Shown here: positions 7,436-18,927 of the stretch, in pieces
How positions within the stretch are numbered: position 1 is the first letter of the stretch
Layout of the letters: every line of letters begins with the position of its first letter
NCBI RefSeq assembly: GCF_004000235.1
Contig: NZ_RCIO01000001.1
Location: 496,001-560,000 of the forward strand
Length of the DNA stretch: 64,000 bases
Direction of reading: 5' to 3'
Origin: Mesorhizobium sp. Z1-4
GTDB taxonomy: Bacteria > Pseudomonadota > Alphaproteobacteria > Rhizobiales > Rhizobiaceae
Position numbers and translations under genes: made by a program
The notes under the pieces: model-generated
The model's database searches: none
Told to the model about the DNA's origin: nothing
The model's input: only the letters and a program-made list of their open reading frames with translations

Positions 7436-8911
7436 TCAGCCGTGATTGAACACGATCGTCTTGGTGGCCGACATGTCGTAAAGCGCCTCGAAACCCTTTT
7501 CGCGGCCGTGGCCGGACTTCTTGAACCCGCCGAAGGGCAGCTCGATGCCGCCGCCGGCGCCATAGCCGTTGACAAAGACCTGGCCGGCGCGGACGCGCTT
7601 GGCGACGCGGTGCTGACGCCCGCCATCCTTCGTCCAGATGCCGGCGACAAGGCCGAATTCGGTGTCGTTGGCGAGCCGGACTGCTTCTTCTTCACCCTCG
7701 AAGGGGAAGAGCGAAAGGACCGGGCCGAATACTTCCTCCTGCGCAACCGCCGCCGCAGGATCGACTGCACCGAAAAGAGCGGGGGCGAAATAGAAGCCGC
7801 CTTCCGGTGCCTCGGCATGCACGCTGCCGCGCGCAAGCACCTCGATGCCGGCTTCCTCGGCAGCGGCAACGAAACCCGAAACCCGCTCCTTTTGCTTAGC
7901 GTTGATCAGTGCGCCGAGATCGAGATCGGCATCGTGCGGCCCCGCAACAAGCCTTGAAAAACGCGCCGTCAGTTCGCGCGCAACCGCTTCGTAGACCGGG
8001 CGCTCGATCAGGATGCGGCTACCGGCCGAGCAGGTCTGGCCGCCATTCTGGATGATGGCGTTGACCAGCACCGGCGCGGCGGCTTCCAGATCGGCATCGG
8101 CGAAGACGATCTGGGGCGACTTGCCGCCCAGTTCCATCGTCACACCGCGATTGTTGCGGGCTGCCGCCGACTGGATTGCGGTGCCTGTCAGGGGCGAGCC
8201 GGTGAAGGTGACATAGTCGACCAGCGGGTGTGCCGAAAGCGCAGCGCCAGCTTCCGCGCCATAGCCGGTCACCACGTTGAACACCCCGGCGGGGAAGCCC
8301 GCTTCCAGCGCCAGCTCGGCAATACGAATGGAGGTAAGCGAGGCGTCCTCCGCCGGCTTCACCACCAGCGTGTTGCCCATGGCCAATGCCGCGCCCGCGA
8401 CCCGCGCCAGAATCTGCAGCGGGTAGTTCCACGGAATGATGCCGGCCACCACACCGTGCGGTTCGCGCAGGGTCAGCGCCGTGTAGCCGTCGAGGAATGG
8501 AATGGTATCGCCGTGCACCTTGTCGCCGGCGCCGCCGTAGAACTCGTAATAGCGCATGGTGGCTGTGACATCTGCACGGCCCTGGCGCGCCGGCTTGCCG
8601 GTGTCGCGCGATTCCAGAGCGGCCAGCTCATCGCCATGTTTCTCGACCAGGTGAAACAGCCGCGTCAGGCAGCGGCCACGCTCCACCGCAGGCATGCGGC
8701 TCCACGGACCCTCGTCGAACGCCTTGCGTGCCGCCCTCACCGCCCGGTCGACATCCGCCTCGTTCGACGCGGGGATGGTCGCGAAGACCTTGCCATTGGA
8801 AGGCGAAACCACATCGATGCGCTTGCCCGACAGCGCATCCGAAGGCTTGCCATCGATGATGTTCATGGCCGCGAGAGTTTCGGCGGCCGCCTGTTTGCCT
8901 TGGCTTCCCAT
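7436..8911 (-). CDS. NAD(P)-dependent aldehyde dehydrogenase
   Basis: 491 residues from ATG 8911, the usual ALDH length. The frame is open to 9019, but the first 36 codons there look non-coding. Key features are the N-glutamate motif MELGGKSP, catalytic cysteine in NGGQTCSAGSR, and cofactor segment IPWNYPLQIL. The C-terminal PFGGFKKSGHGREKGFEALY resembles betaine or gamma-glutamyl-aminobutyraldehyde dehydrogenases. Substrate is not determined. It is transcribed away from zwf with about 215 bases between starts. Confidence 0.9.
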   Translation of the reverse strand: MGSQGKQAAAETLAAMNIIDGKPSDALSGKRIDVVSPSNGKVFATIPASNEADVDRAVRAARKAFDEGPWSRMPAVERGRCLTRLFHLVEKHGDELAALESRDTGKPARQGRADVTATMRYYEFYGGAGDKVHGDTIPFLDGYTALTLREPHGVVAGIIPWNYPLQILARVAGAALAMGNTLVVKPAEDASLTSIRIAELALEAGFPAGVFNVVTGYGAEAGAALSAHPLVDYVTFTGSPLTGTAIQSAAARNNRGVTMELGGKSPQIVFADADLEAAAPVLVNAIIQNGGQTCSAGSRILIERPVYEAVARELTARFSRLVAGPHDADLDLGALINAKQKERVSGFVAAAEEAGIEVLARGSVHAEAPEGGFYFAPALFGAVDPAAAVAQEEVFGPVLSLFPFEGEEEAVRLANDTEFGLVAGIWTKDGGRQHRVAKRVRAGQVFVNGYGAGGGIELPFGGFKKSGHGREKGFEALYDMSATKTIVFNHG

Positions 8912-9126
8912 GCGAATACCTCTGGTGCTTCGCTTCGTCGCAAGGCTAAGCTGCGCCCCGCGAAAACAGCGCTTTGATGCGTTGTCAAAGGTGAAACCCG
9001 GCGCCGGGCGCAGTGTCAAGGCCGGTTGGCCGATGCAAGGGCACTGGCTAACTTAAATCGATTAGATTATACGCTGCACTGCTTCGCACCGAATGTTCAA
9101 CCGGCCACGAAGGTGGGATCAATATC

Positions 9127-10592
<1,466 letters not shown>

Positions 10593-10596
<4 letters not shown>

Positions 10597-11300
10597 CCGC
10601 ACCCTTCAAACAGCGGCTCAAATGGAACGAGTTCGCCTCGCCGGATGGCGTCGCTGAGGCTCTGGCGAAGACGGTGGGGCAGGCGCTCAAGCAGGCGATC
10701 GCCGAACGTGGCAGAGCGACACTCGCGGTTTCGGGCGGCCGCACGCCGAGGCTCATGCTCCAGGCCCTTTCCCTGGCGGCAATCGCCTGGGAGAAGGTGA
10801 CCGTCGTGCTCGTCGATGAACGTTTCGTTCCGTCCGGCAGCGCGCGTTCGAACGAAAAGCTCGTCAGGGACCACCTGATGCGCAACCGGGCCGGGCGCGC
10901 AGCCCTCATGCCGCTTTTCCGGGCAGATGCTTCGGTGGAAGAAGCCGCGACGCTTGCGAGCGTCGCCGTCGACGCGCTTCCACTGCCGCTCGATGTCGCG
11001 ATCCTCGGCATGGGACCTGACGGGCACACCGCCTCGTTCTTTCCGGATGCGCCAAACCTGGAGGCCCTGTACGAAAATGCCGAGGGCCGCACCGTGCTGC
11101 CCGTCCACGCGGAAAGCGCAGGCGAGCCGCGGCTGACCCTTTCGATGCAGGTGCTGGGCGCGGCGCGGCTTCTGGCCGTGCATATTGAAGGCACCGAACG
11201 CAAAACCATCCTCACGCAGGCCGTCGCCGACGGCAAACTTCCGATCGCGCGGGTACTCGCCGCGGCCGCGAGCGCACCGCAAATCTACTGGGCCCCCTGA
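10593..11300 (+). CDS. pgl: 6-phosphogluconolactonase
   Basis: 235 residues, the DevB/SOL type. Hydrolyses 6-phosphogluconolactone to 6-phosphogluconate. Visible signatures are LAVSGGRTPRLMLQAL, VTVVLVDERFVP and LGMGPDGHTASFFPDA. The start ATG 10593 overlaps the zwf stop; the frame stays open upstream within zwf, but that extension is out of register with any homology. The gene is followed after 15 bases by edd. Confidence 0.95.
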
Positions 11301-11315
11301 ACTCCGGACCGGACC

Positions 11316-13130
11316 ATGACAGCCAAACGCGAAATCCAGACCGTAACCGACCGCATTATCGAGCGCTCGAAACCCGGACGCGAAGCCTATCTGGACCGCA
11401 TCGCCAGCGCCGCCGGCAGCAGCGCCCATCGCGGGGTACTCTCCTGCGGCAACCTTGCCCACGGATTCGCGGCATGCGCGGCGGGAGACAAGGCCGCGCT
11501 CACCGGCGACCGGGTGCCGAACCTGGGTATCATCACCTCCTACAACGACATGCTGTCCGCGCATCAGCCGTTCGAGACCTTCCCCCAGCTGATCAAGCAG
11601 GCGGCGCGCGAAGCCGGCGGGGTTGCGCAAGTCGCTGGCGGGGTTCCCGCGATGTGCGACGGCGTCACCCAGGGCCAGCCCGGCATGGAGCTGTCGCTGT
11701 TTTCGCGCGACGTGATCGCCATGTCGGCGGCGGTTGGGCTGTCGCACAACATGTTCGACGCCGCGGTCTATCTCGGCGTCTGCGACAAGATCGTGCCGGG
11801 GCTTGTCATAGCAGCGCTCAGCTTCGGCCATTTGCCGGCTATCTTTATCCCGGCGGGTCCAATGACGTCCGGCCTTCCGAACGACGAGAAGGCGCGCATC
11901 AGGCAGCTTTTCGCGGAAGGCAAGGTCGGCCGCGACGAGCTCCTGGAGGCGGAGTCCAAGTCATATCACGGCCCGGGCACCTGCACCTTCTACGGAACCG
12001 CCAATTCCAACCAGATGCTGATGGAGATCATGGGGCTGCACTCGCCGGGCGGCACTTTCGTCAACCCCGGCACGCCGCTGCGCGAAGCACTGACGCGCGA
12101 AGCCGCCAAGCGGGCGCTGGCGATTACCGCGCTGGGCAACGAATACACGCCTGTCGGCCAGATGATCGACGAGCGCTCCATCGTCAACGGCATAGTCGGC
12201 CTCAATGCCACCGGCGGTTCGACCAACCACACGATCCACCTGATCGCGATAGCGGCGGCGGCAGGCATTTCGATCACCTGGCAGGATATTTCGGAGCTTT
12301 CCGATGTCGTGCCGCTACTGGCGCGCGTCTACCCGAACGGGCTGGCAGATGTGAACCATTTCAACGCCGCCGGCGGTCTTGGCTTCATGATCCGCGAGCT
12401 TATCGACGCCGGGTTGCTGCACGAAGACGTGCGCACCGTGTGGGGCGGCGGGCTGCGCAACTACGCTGTCGAGGCGCGCCTCGGCGAGGACGGTAATGTC
12501 AGCCGAGCGCCGGCGCCGGCAACCAGCGGCGACGCCAAGGTCCTGACCACTGCAAGTGAACCGTTTCAGCCCAACGGCGGGCTCAAAGTACTCAAGGGCA
12601 ATATCGGCAACGCCATCATCAAGGTCTCCGCCGTGAAACCGGAAAAGCGCGTCATCGAAGCGCCTGCGAAGGTGTTCGACAGTCAGGCCGCGCTTAACGA
12701 CGCCTTCAAGGCCGGGGCGCTCACCGGTGACTTCATCGCCGTCATCCGGTTCCAGGGCCCCAAGGCGAACGGCATGCCGGAATTGCACAAGCTGACAACC
12801 GTGCTCGGCGTGCTGCAGGATCGCGGACAGAAGGTGGCGCTGGTCACCGACGGGCGCATGTCGGGCGCGTCCGGCAAGGTGCCCGCGGCGATCCACGTGA
12901 CGCCGGAAGCGCTCGACGGTGGCGCAATCGGCAGGATACGCGACGGCGACATGGTGCAGCTCGATGCCGATGCCGGCACGCTCGAGCTGCTCGTCGACGC
13001 CTCCGCGTTTGCGGCCCGCACGGCGCCTGTGCCCGACCTGTCGGACAACCATTTCGGCTTCGGCCGCGAGCTGTTCGGCGGGTTTCGCGAGCGCGCGGCA
13101 CGGGCCGACCGGGGCGCGGCTGCCTTCTAG
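11316..13130 (+). CDS. edd: 6-phosphogluconate dehydratase
   Basis: 604 residues of the IlvD/Edd family. Dehydrates 6-phosphogluconate to 2-keto-3-deoxy-6-phosphogluconate and uses an iron-sulfur cluster. Seen are [36 protein letters not shown] and [20 protein letters not shown], all conserved in Edd. The operon zwf-pgl-edd is the standard rhizobial Entner-Doudoroff set; the aldolase gene eda is not in the window. Confidence 0.96.
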   Translation: MTAKREIQTVTDRIIERSKPGREAYLDRIASAAGSSAHRGVLSCGNLAHGFAACAAGDKAALTGDRVPNLGIITSYNDMLSAHQPFETFPQLIKQAAREAGGVAQVAGGVPAMCDGVTQGQPGMELSLFSRDVIAMSAAVGLSHNMFDAAVYLGVCDKIVPGLVIAALSFGHLPAIFIPAGPMTSGLPNDEKARIRQLFAEGKVGRDELLEAESKSYHGPGTCTFYGTANSNQMLMEIMGLHSPGGTFVNPGTPLREALTREAAKRALAITALGNEYTPVGQMIDERSIVNGIVGLNATGGSTNHTIHLIAIAAAAGISITWQDISELSDVVPLLARVYPNGLADVNHFNAAGGLGFMIRELIDAGLLHEDVRTVWGGGLRNYAVEARLGEDGNVSRAPAPATSGDAKVLTTASEPFQPNGGLKVLKGNIGNAIIKVSAVKPEKRVIEAPAKVFDSQAALNDAFKAGALTGDFIAVIRFQGPKANGMPELHKLTTVLGVLQDRGQKVALVTDGRMSGASGKVPAAIHVTPEALDGGAIGRIRDGDMVQLDADAGTLELLVDASAFAARTAPVPDLSDNHFGFGRELFGGFRERAARADRGAAAF

Positions 13131-13261
13131 CGGCAGTTGCTCCCGGCAACCCGTCCTGCAAAAGATAAAATACAGAGCAATTCCGCAAGCAAACCCATAA
13201 AATAACATACCATACTGCACCGAAACGAAATCTTGACGACCGCCACAGATAATTCGGCCGT

Positions 13262-14869
13262 ATGGATATGTTTCGCAACTTCCTGCGCTGGCAGGTGATC
13301 GTCCGGACCCTAGTCGTTCTGGTTTCGGCCGGTACCTTTCTGCTTTACGGCAACTTGATTGCAAACCACATCATCAAATCGGAACGCGACCGCCAGCTGA
13401 GCGAACTGGCGCAGTTGGCTTTGCGCAAATCGGAAGCGATTATCAGCAAGAGCGCCAGCGCGTTGCACGATTTCATCGCGCGCGGGGCGATCGACTGCAG
13501 CAGCGAACCGCTTCAACGCGTCCGCTTCTTCATCTATCGCGACAGCTATATCAAAGACGCGCGCATCGTACGGCCTGACGTCACCATGCTGTGCGCGGCG
13601 TTTACCGAAACAATCGAGTTCGACCGGGGTTGGGTCACGGGTTCGGATGCCCTGCCTTCGGAAGGCGACACAACCGTGCGCCTGTTCCAGGTCAGGCAGT
13701 TCATGGCGACCCCGCTGGGGATCGTCATCAATATCGACGACCAGATCAGCCTTGCCGGCATAATGCCGATAGACGGAACATTGCTGGATGTAATGCCCGA
13801 TAGCCTGCGGGATTACAGCATGGTTTCGCTGTCACTGACCAACGGCGCCGTTCTGTCCCGCCAGGGCTCCTGGAGCAATCTCGGCCGGACAAGCGACACA
13901 TATGACCTTACCGTCGAGTCTGAACGGTTTCCGATACGCACCACCATCAGGGTCAACAAGGCCTCAATGACAAACTGGAACCCCGCGCCATTCGTCCCGA
14001 TTCTGATATCGACAGGCATTCTGGGCGCTATTTTCGGTCTGCTTCTGTCGCGGAATCTTTTCCGGCCCAAGTCGAGGCTGGAGGAATTCGACATCGCGCT
14101 CGCGCAGGGGCAAATCACTCCGTTCTTTCAGCCGATTTTCGAACTAGACAGCGGCACTATCACCAGCGCAGAGGTACTTGCGCGCTGGGTAACGCCGGAC
14201 GGTACGATCATCCCGCCGGTGCGCTTTATCGACCTGGCCGAGGAAAACGGCCGCATGCCTCAAATGACGTGGCATCTTCTTGCCACGGCGCTGAAAGAGA
14301 TGCGGCAACTCATGGCCGTCAACACGACGTTTTGTCTGTCGATCAACATCGCACCCTCGCACTTCCTTGCGGCGGATTTCGTATCCAAACTACGCACCAC
14401 CGTGGCCTCAGCCAATTGCGCCCCGGAGCGGGTGATGCTCGAGATAACGGAGCGTGAGGAGTTTCCAGACCTCGACGCTGCCGCTGCGATCGTGGAGCAG
14501 TTGCGCGGCTATGGCTTCAAATTTGCGATCGACGATGTCGGGATCGGCCACAGCGGCCTGTCACAGATCCAGCGGCTTCGCGGAGACCGATTGAAGATCG
14601 ACAAGTTCTTCGTCGATTCTGTCAATCATGACGTCGTGTCGTCTTCGATGATCGGAATGCTGGTTCGTCTTGCCGAGGAACTGGACATGGATGTCGTTGC
14701 CGAAGGCATAGAAGACCGCGCCCAGGTCGATGCACTTCTCGCTTGTGGAATTCACAAGGGACAAGGCTATCTCGTGTCACCCCCGGTGGCGGCCAGGCAC
14801 TTCATACAGCTCGTTGCCAAGCACAACGCCGGTCCGACCCAGGAGCTGGCCACTGCACGCGCGGCTTAG
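13262..14869 (+). CDS. CSS-motif membrane EAL-domain c-di-GMP phosphodiesterase
   Basis: 535 residues. An N-terminal membrane helix (about 12-34) precedes a periplasmic CSS-motif domain with C79-S80-S81 and a second cysteine in MLCAAF. A second helix lies at about 240-262, followed by a cytoplasmic EAL domain. The signature reads EVLARW instead of EALLRW, with DDVGIGHSGLSQIQRLRGD and the FKFAIDD segment kept, so activity is plausible. CSS-EAL enzymes sense periplasmic thiol redox state and hydrolyse c-di-GMP; that role is inferred by family. ATG 13262 has no clear ribosome binding site. No partner gene is adjacent. Confidence 0.88.
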   Translation: MDMFRNFLRWQVIVRTLVVLVSAGTFLLYGNLIANHIIKSERDRQLSELAQLALRKSEAIISKSASALHDFIARGAIDCSSEPLQRVRFFIYRDSYIKDARIVRPDVTMLCAAFTETIEFDRGWVTGSDALPSEGDTTVRLFQVRQFMATPLGIVINIDDQISLAGIMPIDGTLLDVMPDSLRDYSMVSLSLTNGAVLSRQGSWSNLGRTSDTYDLTVESERFPIRTTIRVNKASMTNWNPAPFVPILISTGILGAIFGLLLSRNLFRPKSRLEEFDIALAQGQITPFFQPIFELDSGTITSAEVLARWVTPDGTIIPPVRFIDLAEENGRMPQMTWHLLATALKEMRQLMAVNTTFCLSINIAPSHFLAADFVSKLRTTVASANCAPERVMLEITEREEFPDLDAAAAIVEQLRGYGFKFAIDDVGIGHSGLSQIQRLRGDRLKIDKFFVDSVNHDVVSSSMIGMLVRLAEELDMDVVAEGIEDRAQVDALLACGIHKGQGYLVSPPVAARHFIQLVAKHNAGPTQELATARAA

Positions 14870-15057
14870 GATGGAGCTCGACGCCAGCGAACCGTGACGG
14901 AGCGTTGCGTCAGGCGATGTCCGTCGTCACTTGTCCCGTGAAAGTAACTCAGTTCGTATCCTCCCCGGCGGTAAAGCAGGCGAAGCGGTTGCCTCGGTCA
15001 CCTGCAACGTCGCCGCCACCAGCCGCGCCGCCATGGCCCGATCCGCGAAGAACGGTC

Positions 15058-16827
15058 CTATTGCACTGAAATCGGCACGCGCGCGACAACCTTGCGCCCG
15101 CCTGCTGCCTCCAGCACGTAGCGGATATCGTACTCGCCGGCTGCCTCCGGCGCAGTCAAAGTGCCGGTTTTCCCGTCCTGCGACATGTCGGTGTAGAAAT
15201 AGGCGAGTTCTCCGCTCACCTCGGTGTAACCTCGCGGAACCAGATCCACATAGTCTCCGCCGGAATTCGGCCCCGTCCATTCGAATGCGAAGCTCGTTCC
15301 CGCTTCGACTGCTTCGGGCGCGGCGATACTCGCCTGCGCCGGAGTGAGGACCAGCGGTTCAGCGGCGAGAACGCGCCTTCCGTCAGGGCCTTCGAGCACA
15401 TAACGCACAAGGTAGCTGCCGGCGTCACCGGCGGTCTTGACGCTCGCACTTTCGCCGTCGGAAGAATTCTCAACGTAGAAATATGCCAACTCACCGCTGA
15501 CATCGGTGTAGCCGGCCGGCACGAGGTCGATATAGTCGCCAGCTGCGGCAGGGCCCGTCCAGTTTATGTCGAGCACGGTTCCGGCCATGACCGTCGGCTG
15601 GAAAGCCAGGCTTGCCCGCGCTTCGACAACGGTGAGAGGCACCTCGGCGAGCAGCTTGCGGCCGTCGGGCGCCTCCAGCACGTAACGCAGCGCGTAGTTG
15701 CCTGCGTTTCCCGGCGCGCGAATGGAGACCGGGTTCCCGCTTTCGACATATGCGTAGGACAGCTCGCCGGAAAACTCGGCATAACCGGCCGGCACGATAT
15801 CGATGTAATCGCCGGCCTGGCCCGGCCCCTTCCATGTGACCTCAAAAGCCTTGCCGATCGGTACGGTCGCTGGCGCCACAAGCGCGGTATCGCTGTCGGC
15901 AACATCGATGGTCACCGCGGCAAGAACATGCCGCCGGTCCGGTCCTTCCCAGACATAACGCAGCGTATATTGGCCGACCTTCCCGGGCGCACGGATCCGG
16001 AGTGGCGATCCCGCTTCGACATAGGCATAGGCGAGTTCGTTGCCGATCTTTTCGGAGCCGAGCGGCACAATGTCGATATAGTCACCTTCCGCTCCGGGGC
16101 CCGACCATTCGACATCGAGCGGTGCTCCGATCGAAGGCGTGCCCTTTGGCGCAACCGTCGCAGGCGGCAAGACGACCTCAGCCGCCTCCTCCTTGGGAGC
16201 AGGCTTTGCCGCCACCGTGTCGGTCAGCGCATCGCCAAGTTCGGCCTCGTTGCCGGCCTGAATATAACGCCCACCCGTTTCCTCGGCGAGGCAGGCCACC
16301 TGCCTGCCTTCCTCGCGGCTGAGACCGAACCCGACGACATGGGCGGTGAAATCAACGCCCGTATTCTCAAGCTCGACGCCAAGCGCGCACGGATCGGCGT
16401 TGCAGGTCTCGATACCGTCCGTGATGAGCACGACAGTCGCCCTGTCTTCGGTATAGCGCAGAGCTTCGGCGGCCTGTTTCACGGCTTCCGAAAGCGGCGT
16501 CTTGCCCAGGAAGCGCAAATCATCGGCGGCCTCCGCAATCGCGGATGCCGACCCGGCAGCCGGCGGCACCAGAAGTTCGATATCGGAACAAACGCCTTTC
16601 TGGCGGTGCCCGTAAGCCATCAGCCCCAGTTCAAGGTCGGCGGGCAGGTCGCCAAGAACGCTGCGCAGCGTTTCGCGCGCAATCTGCAGCTTGGGCCGAC
16701 CGTCGATCTGCCCCCACATGGATCCTGAGGCATCGAGCACGATGATTGCCCGGTCGGCGGCGTTGGCCGGGCTTGCAAGTCCGAGAAACGCGGCAAGGCC
16801 GGCAAATGCCATCGGAAACTTACGCAT
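15058..16827 (-). CDS. Secreted VWA-domain protein with four C-terminal repeats
   Basis: 589 residues from ATG 16827, chosen because AGGAG lies 5 bases upstream and a clean signal peptide follows (MRKFPMAFAGLAAFLGLASP, cleavage near ANA-A). Residues 25-210 form a von Willebrand A domain with an intact metal site DASGSMWG and a CCG-like TDGIETCNADPC region. The rest is four repeats of about 90 residues, each holding W-x-GP-x-x-x-GDYIDIVP, a Y-A/F-Y pair and an RYVLE-x-PDGR hairpin. The exact role is unknown; a periplasmic or surface adhesion or scaffold function is an inference. Confidence 0.85.
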   Translation of the reverse strand: MRKFPMAFAGLAAFLGLASPANAADRAIIVLDASGSMWGQIDGRPKLQIARETLRSVLGDLPADLELGLMAYGHRQKGVCSDIELLVPPAAGSASAIAEAADDLRFLGKTPLSEAVKQAAEALRYTEDRATVVLITDGIETCNADPCALGVELENTGVDFTAHVVGFGLSREEGRQVACLAEETGGRYIQAGNEAELGDALTDTVAAKPAPKEEAAEVVLPPATVAPKGTPSIGAPLDVEWSGPGAEGDYIDIVPLGSEKIGNELAYAYVEAGSPLRIRAPGKVGQYTLRYVWEGPDRRHVLAAVTIDVADSDTALVAPATVPIGKAFEVTWKGPGQAGDYIDIVPAGYAEFSGELSYAYVESGNPVSIRAPGNAGNYALRYVLEAPDGRKLLAEVPLTVVEARASLAFQPTVMAGTVLDINWTGPAAAGDYIDLVPAGYTDVSGELAYFYVENSSDGESASVKTAGDAGSYLVRYVLEGPDGRRVLAAEPLVLTPAQASIAAPEAVEAGTSFAFEWTGPNSGGDYVDLVPRGYTEVSGELAYFYTDMSQDGKTGTLTAPEAAGEYDIRYVLEAAGGRKVVARVPISVQ

Positions 16828-17049
16828 GTGTACTCCTGATATCTTGATGGGTCCGGTGCAGGGGAGCGCCGGCGACTCACACCTAATCAGCACCGCGGGG
16901 AGCGTCAATTTCATTTCCGTGCCTATGTCGGAAAGCGCACGCACCAGCCGTCCTTGTGTCAGCAGCAAGGAACGATCCACTCGACGCACGCCCGGTGCTG
17001 ATGCAAATAGGCGCGCTGACACAACCAACCGAATGCCCGGAAAGGCAAG

Positions 17050-18066
17050 ATGAACGACGCAAAATCACCCCTTGGCGGCAGCGCCGCAATTGCCGCCGCA
17101 GAACTCGCGATCTCGGCCCGCGGGCTGGTCAAGCATTTCGGCGACGTCAAAGCCGTCGACGGCATCGATCTCGAGGTGCCGCGCGGTACGATCTTTGCGA
17201 TTCTCGGTCCCAACGGCGCCGGCAAAACCACCTTCATGCGCATGCTTGCGACGCTGTCCAGGCCGGACCGGGGCGAAGCGAGCATCATGGGGCACGACCT
17301 CATCGCCGAACCCGATGCAGTGCGGGCCGCAATCGCAATGACCGGCCAGTTCGCCTCTCTCGACGAAGACCTGACCGGCCGCGAGAATATGATCCTGCTC
17401 GCACGCCTGTGGGGCTTTCGCGGCAGCCGCGCATCGCGCCGGGCCGACGATCTGCTTTCGGCATTCGACCTCGCCGATGCCGCGCACAAGCAGGTGAAAG
17501 ACTATTCTGGCGGCATGCGCCGGAGGCTCGATATCGCCGCGTCACTGATCGTCACGCCGGGCGTGCTGTTTCTCGACGAACCCACTACCGGCCTCGACCC
17601 CAAAGCGCGGCAGGGTGTTTGGCGCATGATCCGTCGCCTGGCGGGTGCAGGCGTTACCGTCCTGCTGACCACGCAATATCTCGATGAAGCCGACCAGCTC
17701 GCAGCCCGCATTGCGGTCATCGATCACGGCAGGAAAATCGCGGAGGGTACCAGCCGGGAGCTCAAGGCGGCGACGGGATCGGGGTTCCTCAACGTAACGG
17801 TCGCCGACCAGGCCCGGATTGGCGATGCCATGCGATTGCTTGAAGAGACACTTGGGGCACAGCCGCACGAGAGTGCGGAAGGCGGGCAGATTTCCGTACT
17901 TGCCAACACCGCGGGCGCTGCCAACGGGGCTATCGGCAAGCTGCTCGCAGCCGGTATCGACCTCACCGACTATTCAATGGGGCAGCCGAGCCTCGACGAC
18001 GTGTTTTTCGCGCTCACCGGCCATCCGGCCGAAGCCGACCAGACACAGGAAGCAGAGCCAGCATGA
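17050..18066 (+). CDS. ABC transporter ATP-binding protein, DrrA-type
   Basis: 338 residues. Walker A GPNGAGKTTFMRML, signature YSGGMRRRLDIAASL, Walker B VLFLDEPTTGLDP and the H-loop region LLTTQYLDEADQLAARI are all intact. A C-terminal DrrA1-type extension of about 90 residues ends in SMGQPSLDDVFFALTGH. The family energises export of drugs or lipids. It overlaps the permease gene by 4 bases, so the two form a two-gene exporter. Substrate unknown. Confidence 0.93.
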   Translation: MNDAKSPLGGSAAIAAAELAISARGLVKHFGDVKAVDGIDLEVPRGTIFAILGPNGAGKTTFMRMLATLSRPDRGEASIMGHDLIAEPDAVRAAIAMTGQFASLDEDLTGRENMILLARLWGFRGSRASRRADDLLSAFDLADAAHKQVKDYSGGMRRRLDIAASLIVTPGVLFLDEPTTGLDPKARQGVWRMIRRLAGAGVTVLLTTQYLDEADQLAARIAVIDHGRKIAEGTSRELKAATGSGFLNVTVADQARIGDAMRLLEETLGAQPHESAEGGQISVLANTAGAANGAIGKLLAAGIDLTDYSMGQPSLDDVFFALTGHPAEADQTQEAEPA

Positions 18067-18872
18067 GCGACACAAACGCAGTATTGAAACTGGGCACCGC
18101 GGAGCGCCCAAGCCCGCCATCGGCATTCTCAAACGCGCTGGTATTCGGCTGGCGCGCGATGCTGAAATTCAAGCACCTGCCCGAACAGCTGTTCGATCTG
18201 GTGATGACCCCGATCATGTTCACGCTGCTGTTCACCTTCGTGTTCGGCGGCGCGCTTGCCGGTTCGACGGCCGACTATCTGCAGTTTTTCCTGCCGGGCA
18301 TTCTGGTCCAGACCGTCGTCTTCAACTCGGTCTATTCCGGCATGGGTCTTTCGACCGATCTCAGCAAAGGCTTGTTCGACCGCTTCCGTTCGCTGCCCAT
18401 CTGGTCGCTTGCACCGTTTGCGGGGCTGATGGTCGGCGACGTACTGCGCCACCTGATCGCCGGTATGATCATCCTGACAATCGGCCTCATTCTCGGCTAC
18501 CGGCCCGAAGCCGGTGTCGCCGGCGTCGTGGGTGCATTTTTAATGCTGATCGCGATCGGTTTCGGCATGGGCTGGGTCTTCATCGTTCTCGGCCTGCTCA
18601 TTCGCACACCGACCACGGTCATGACCGTCGGTTTCAGCTTCCTGTTCCCGCTGGTGTTCGCGTCCAACATCATGGTGGAACCTGCCACCATGCCGGGCTG
18701 GCTGCGCGCCTTTGTCGAGGTCAACCCGGTGTCGCTTATGACAACGGCCCTGCGCGGGCTCATGGGCGGCGGCATCACCGCATCCGAAATCGGCCTGGCG
18801 CTGATCGCACCTGTCGTGCTGACGCTGCTGCTTGCGCCGCTGACGCTGTGGATTTACCTGCGGCGCGAATAA
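18063..18872 (+). CDS. ABC-2 type permease, DrrB-type
   Basis: 269 residues with six predicted membrane helices and the ABC-2 signature in FFLPGILVQTVVFNSVYSGM and STDLSKGLFDRFRSLPI. Homodimeric DrrB-type permeases pair with the ATPase encoded just upstream, whose stop overlaps this start (ATGA). A strong hairpin follows 14 bases after the stop. Confidence 0.92.
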   Translation: MSDTNAVLKLGTAERPSPPSAFSNALVFGWRAMLKFKHLPEQLFDLVMTPIMFTLLFTFVFGGALAGSTADYLQFFLPGILVQTVVFNSVYSGMGLSTDLSKGLFDRFRSLPIWSLAPFAGLMVGDVLRHLIAGMIILTIGLILGYRPEAGVAGVVGAFLMLIAIGFGMGWVFIVLGLLIRTPTTVMTVGFSFLFPLVFASNIMVEPATMPGWLRAFVEVNPVSLMTTALRGLMGGGITASEIGLALIAPVVLTLLLAPLTLWIYLRRE

Positions 18873-18886
18873 TGCCCAACGCCGGT

Positions 18887-18915
18887 AACCTCCCGGGCCG
18901 GTGCCCGGGAGGTTT
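18887..18915. terminator. Intrinsic, probably bidirectional terminator
   Basis: An 11-bp perfect stem (AACCTCCCGGG paired with CCCGGGAGGTT) with a 6-base loop sits between the convergent ABC permease and TRAP substrate-binding genes. Short T runs on each side are weak, but position and stem strength support termination for both strands. Confidence 0.7.
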
Positions 18916-18927
18916 GTGCGTCCCGGA

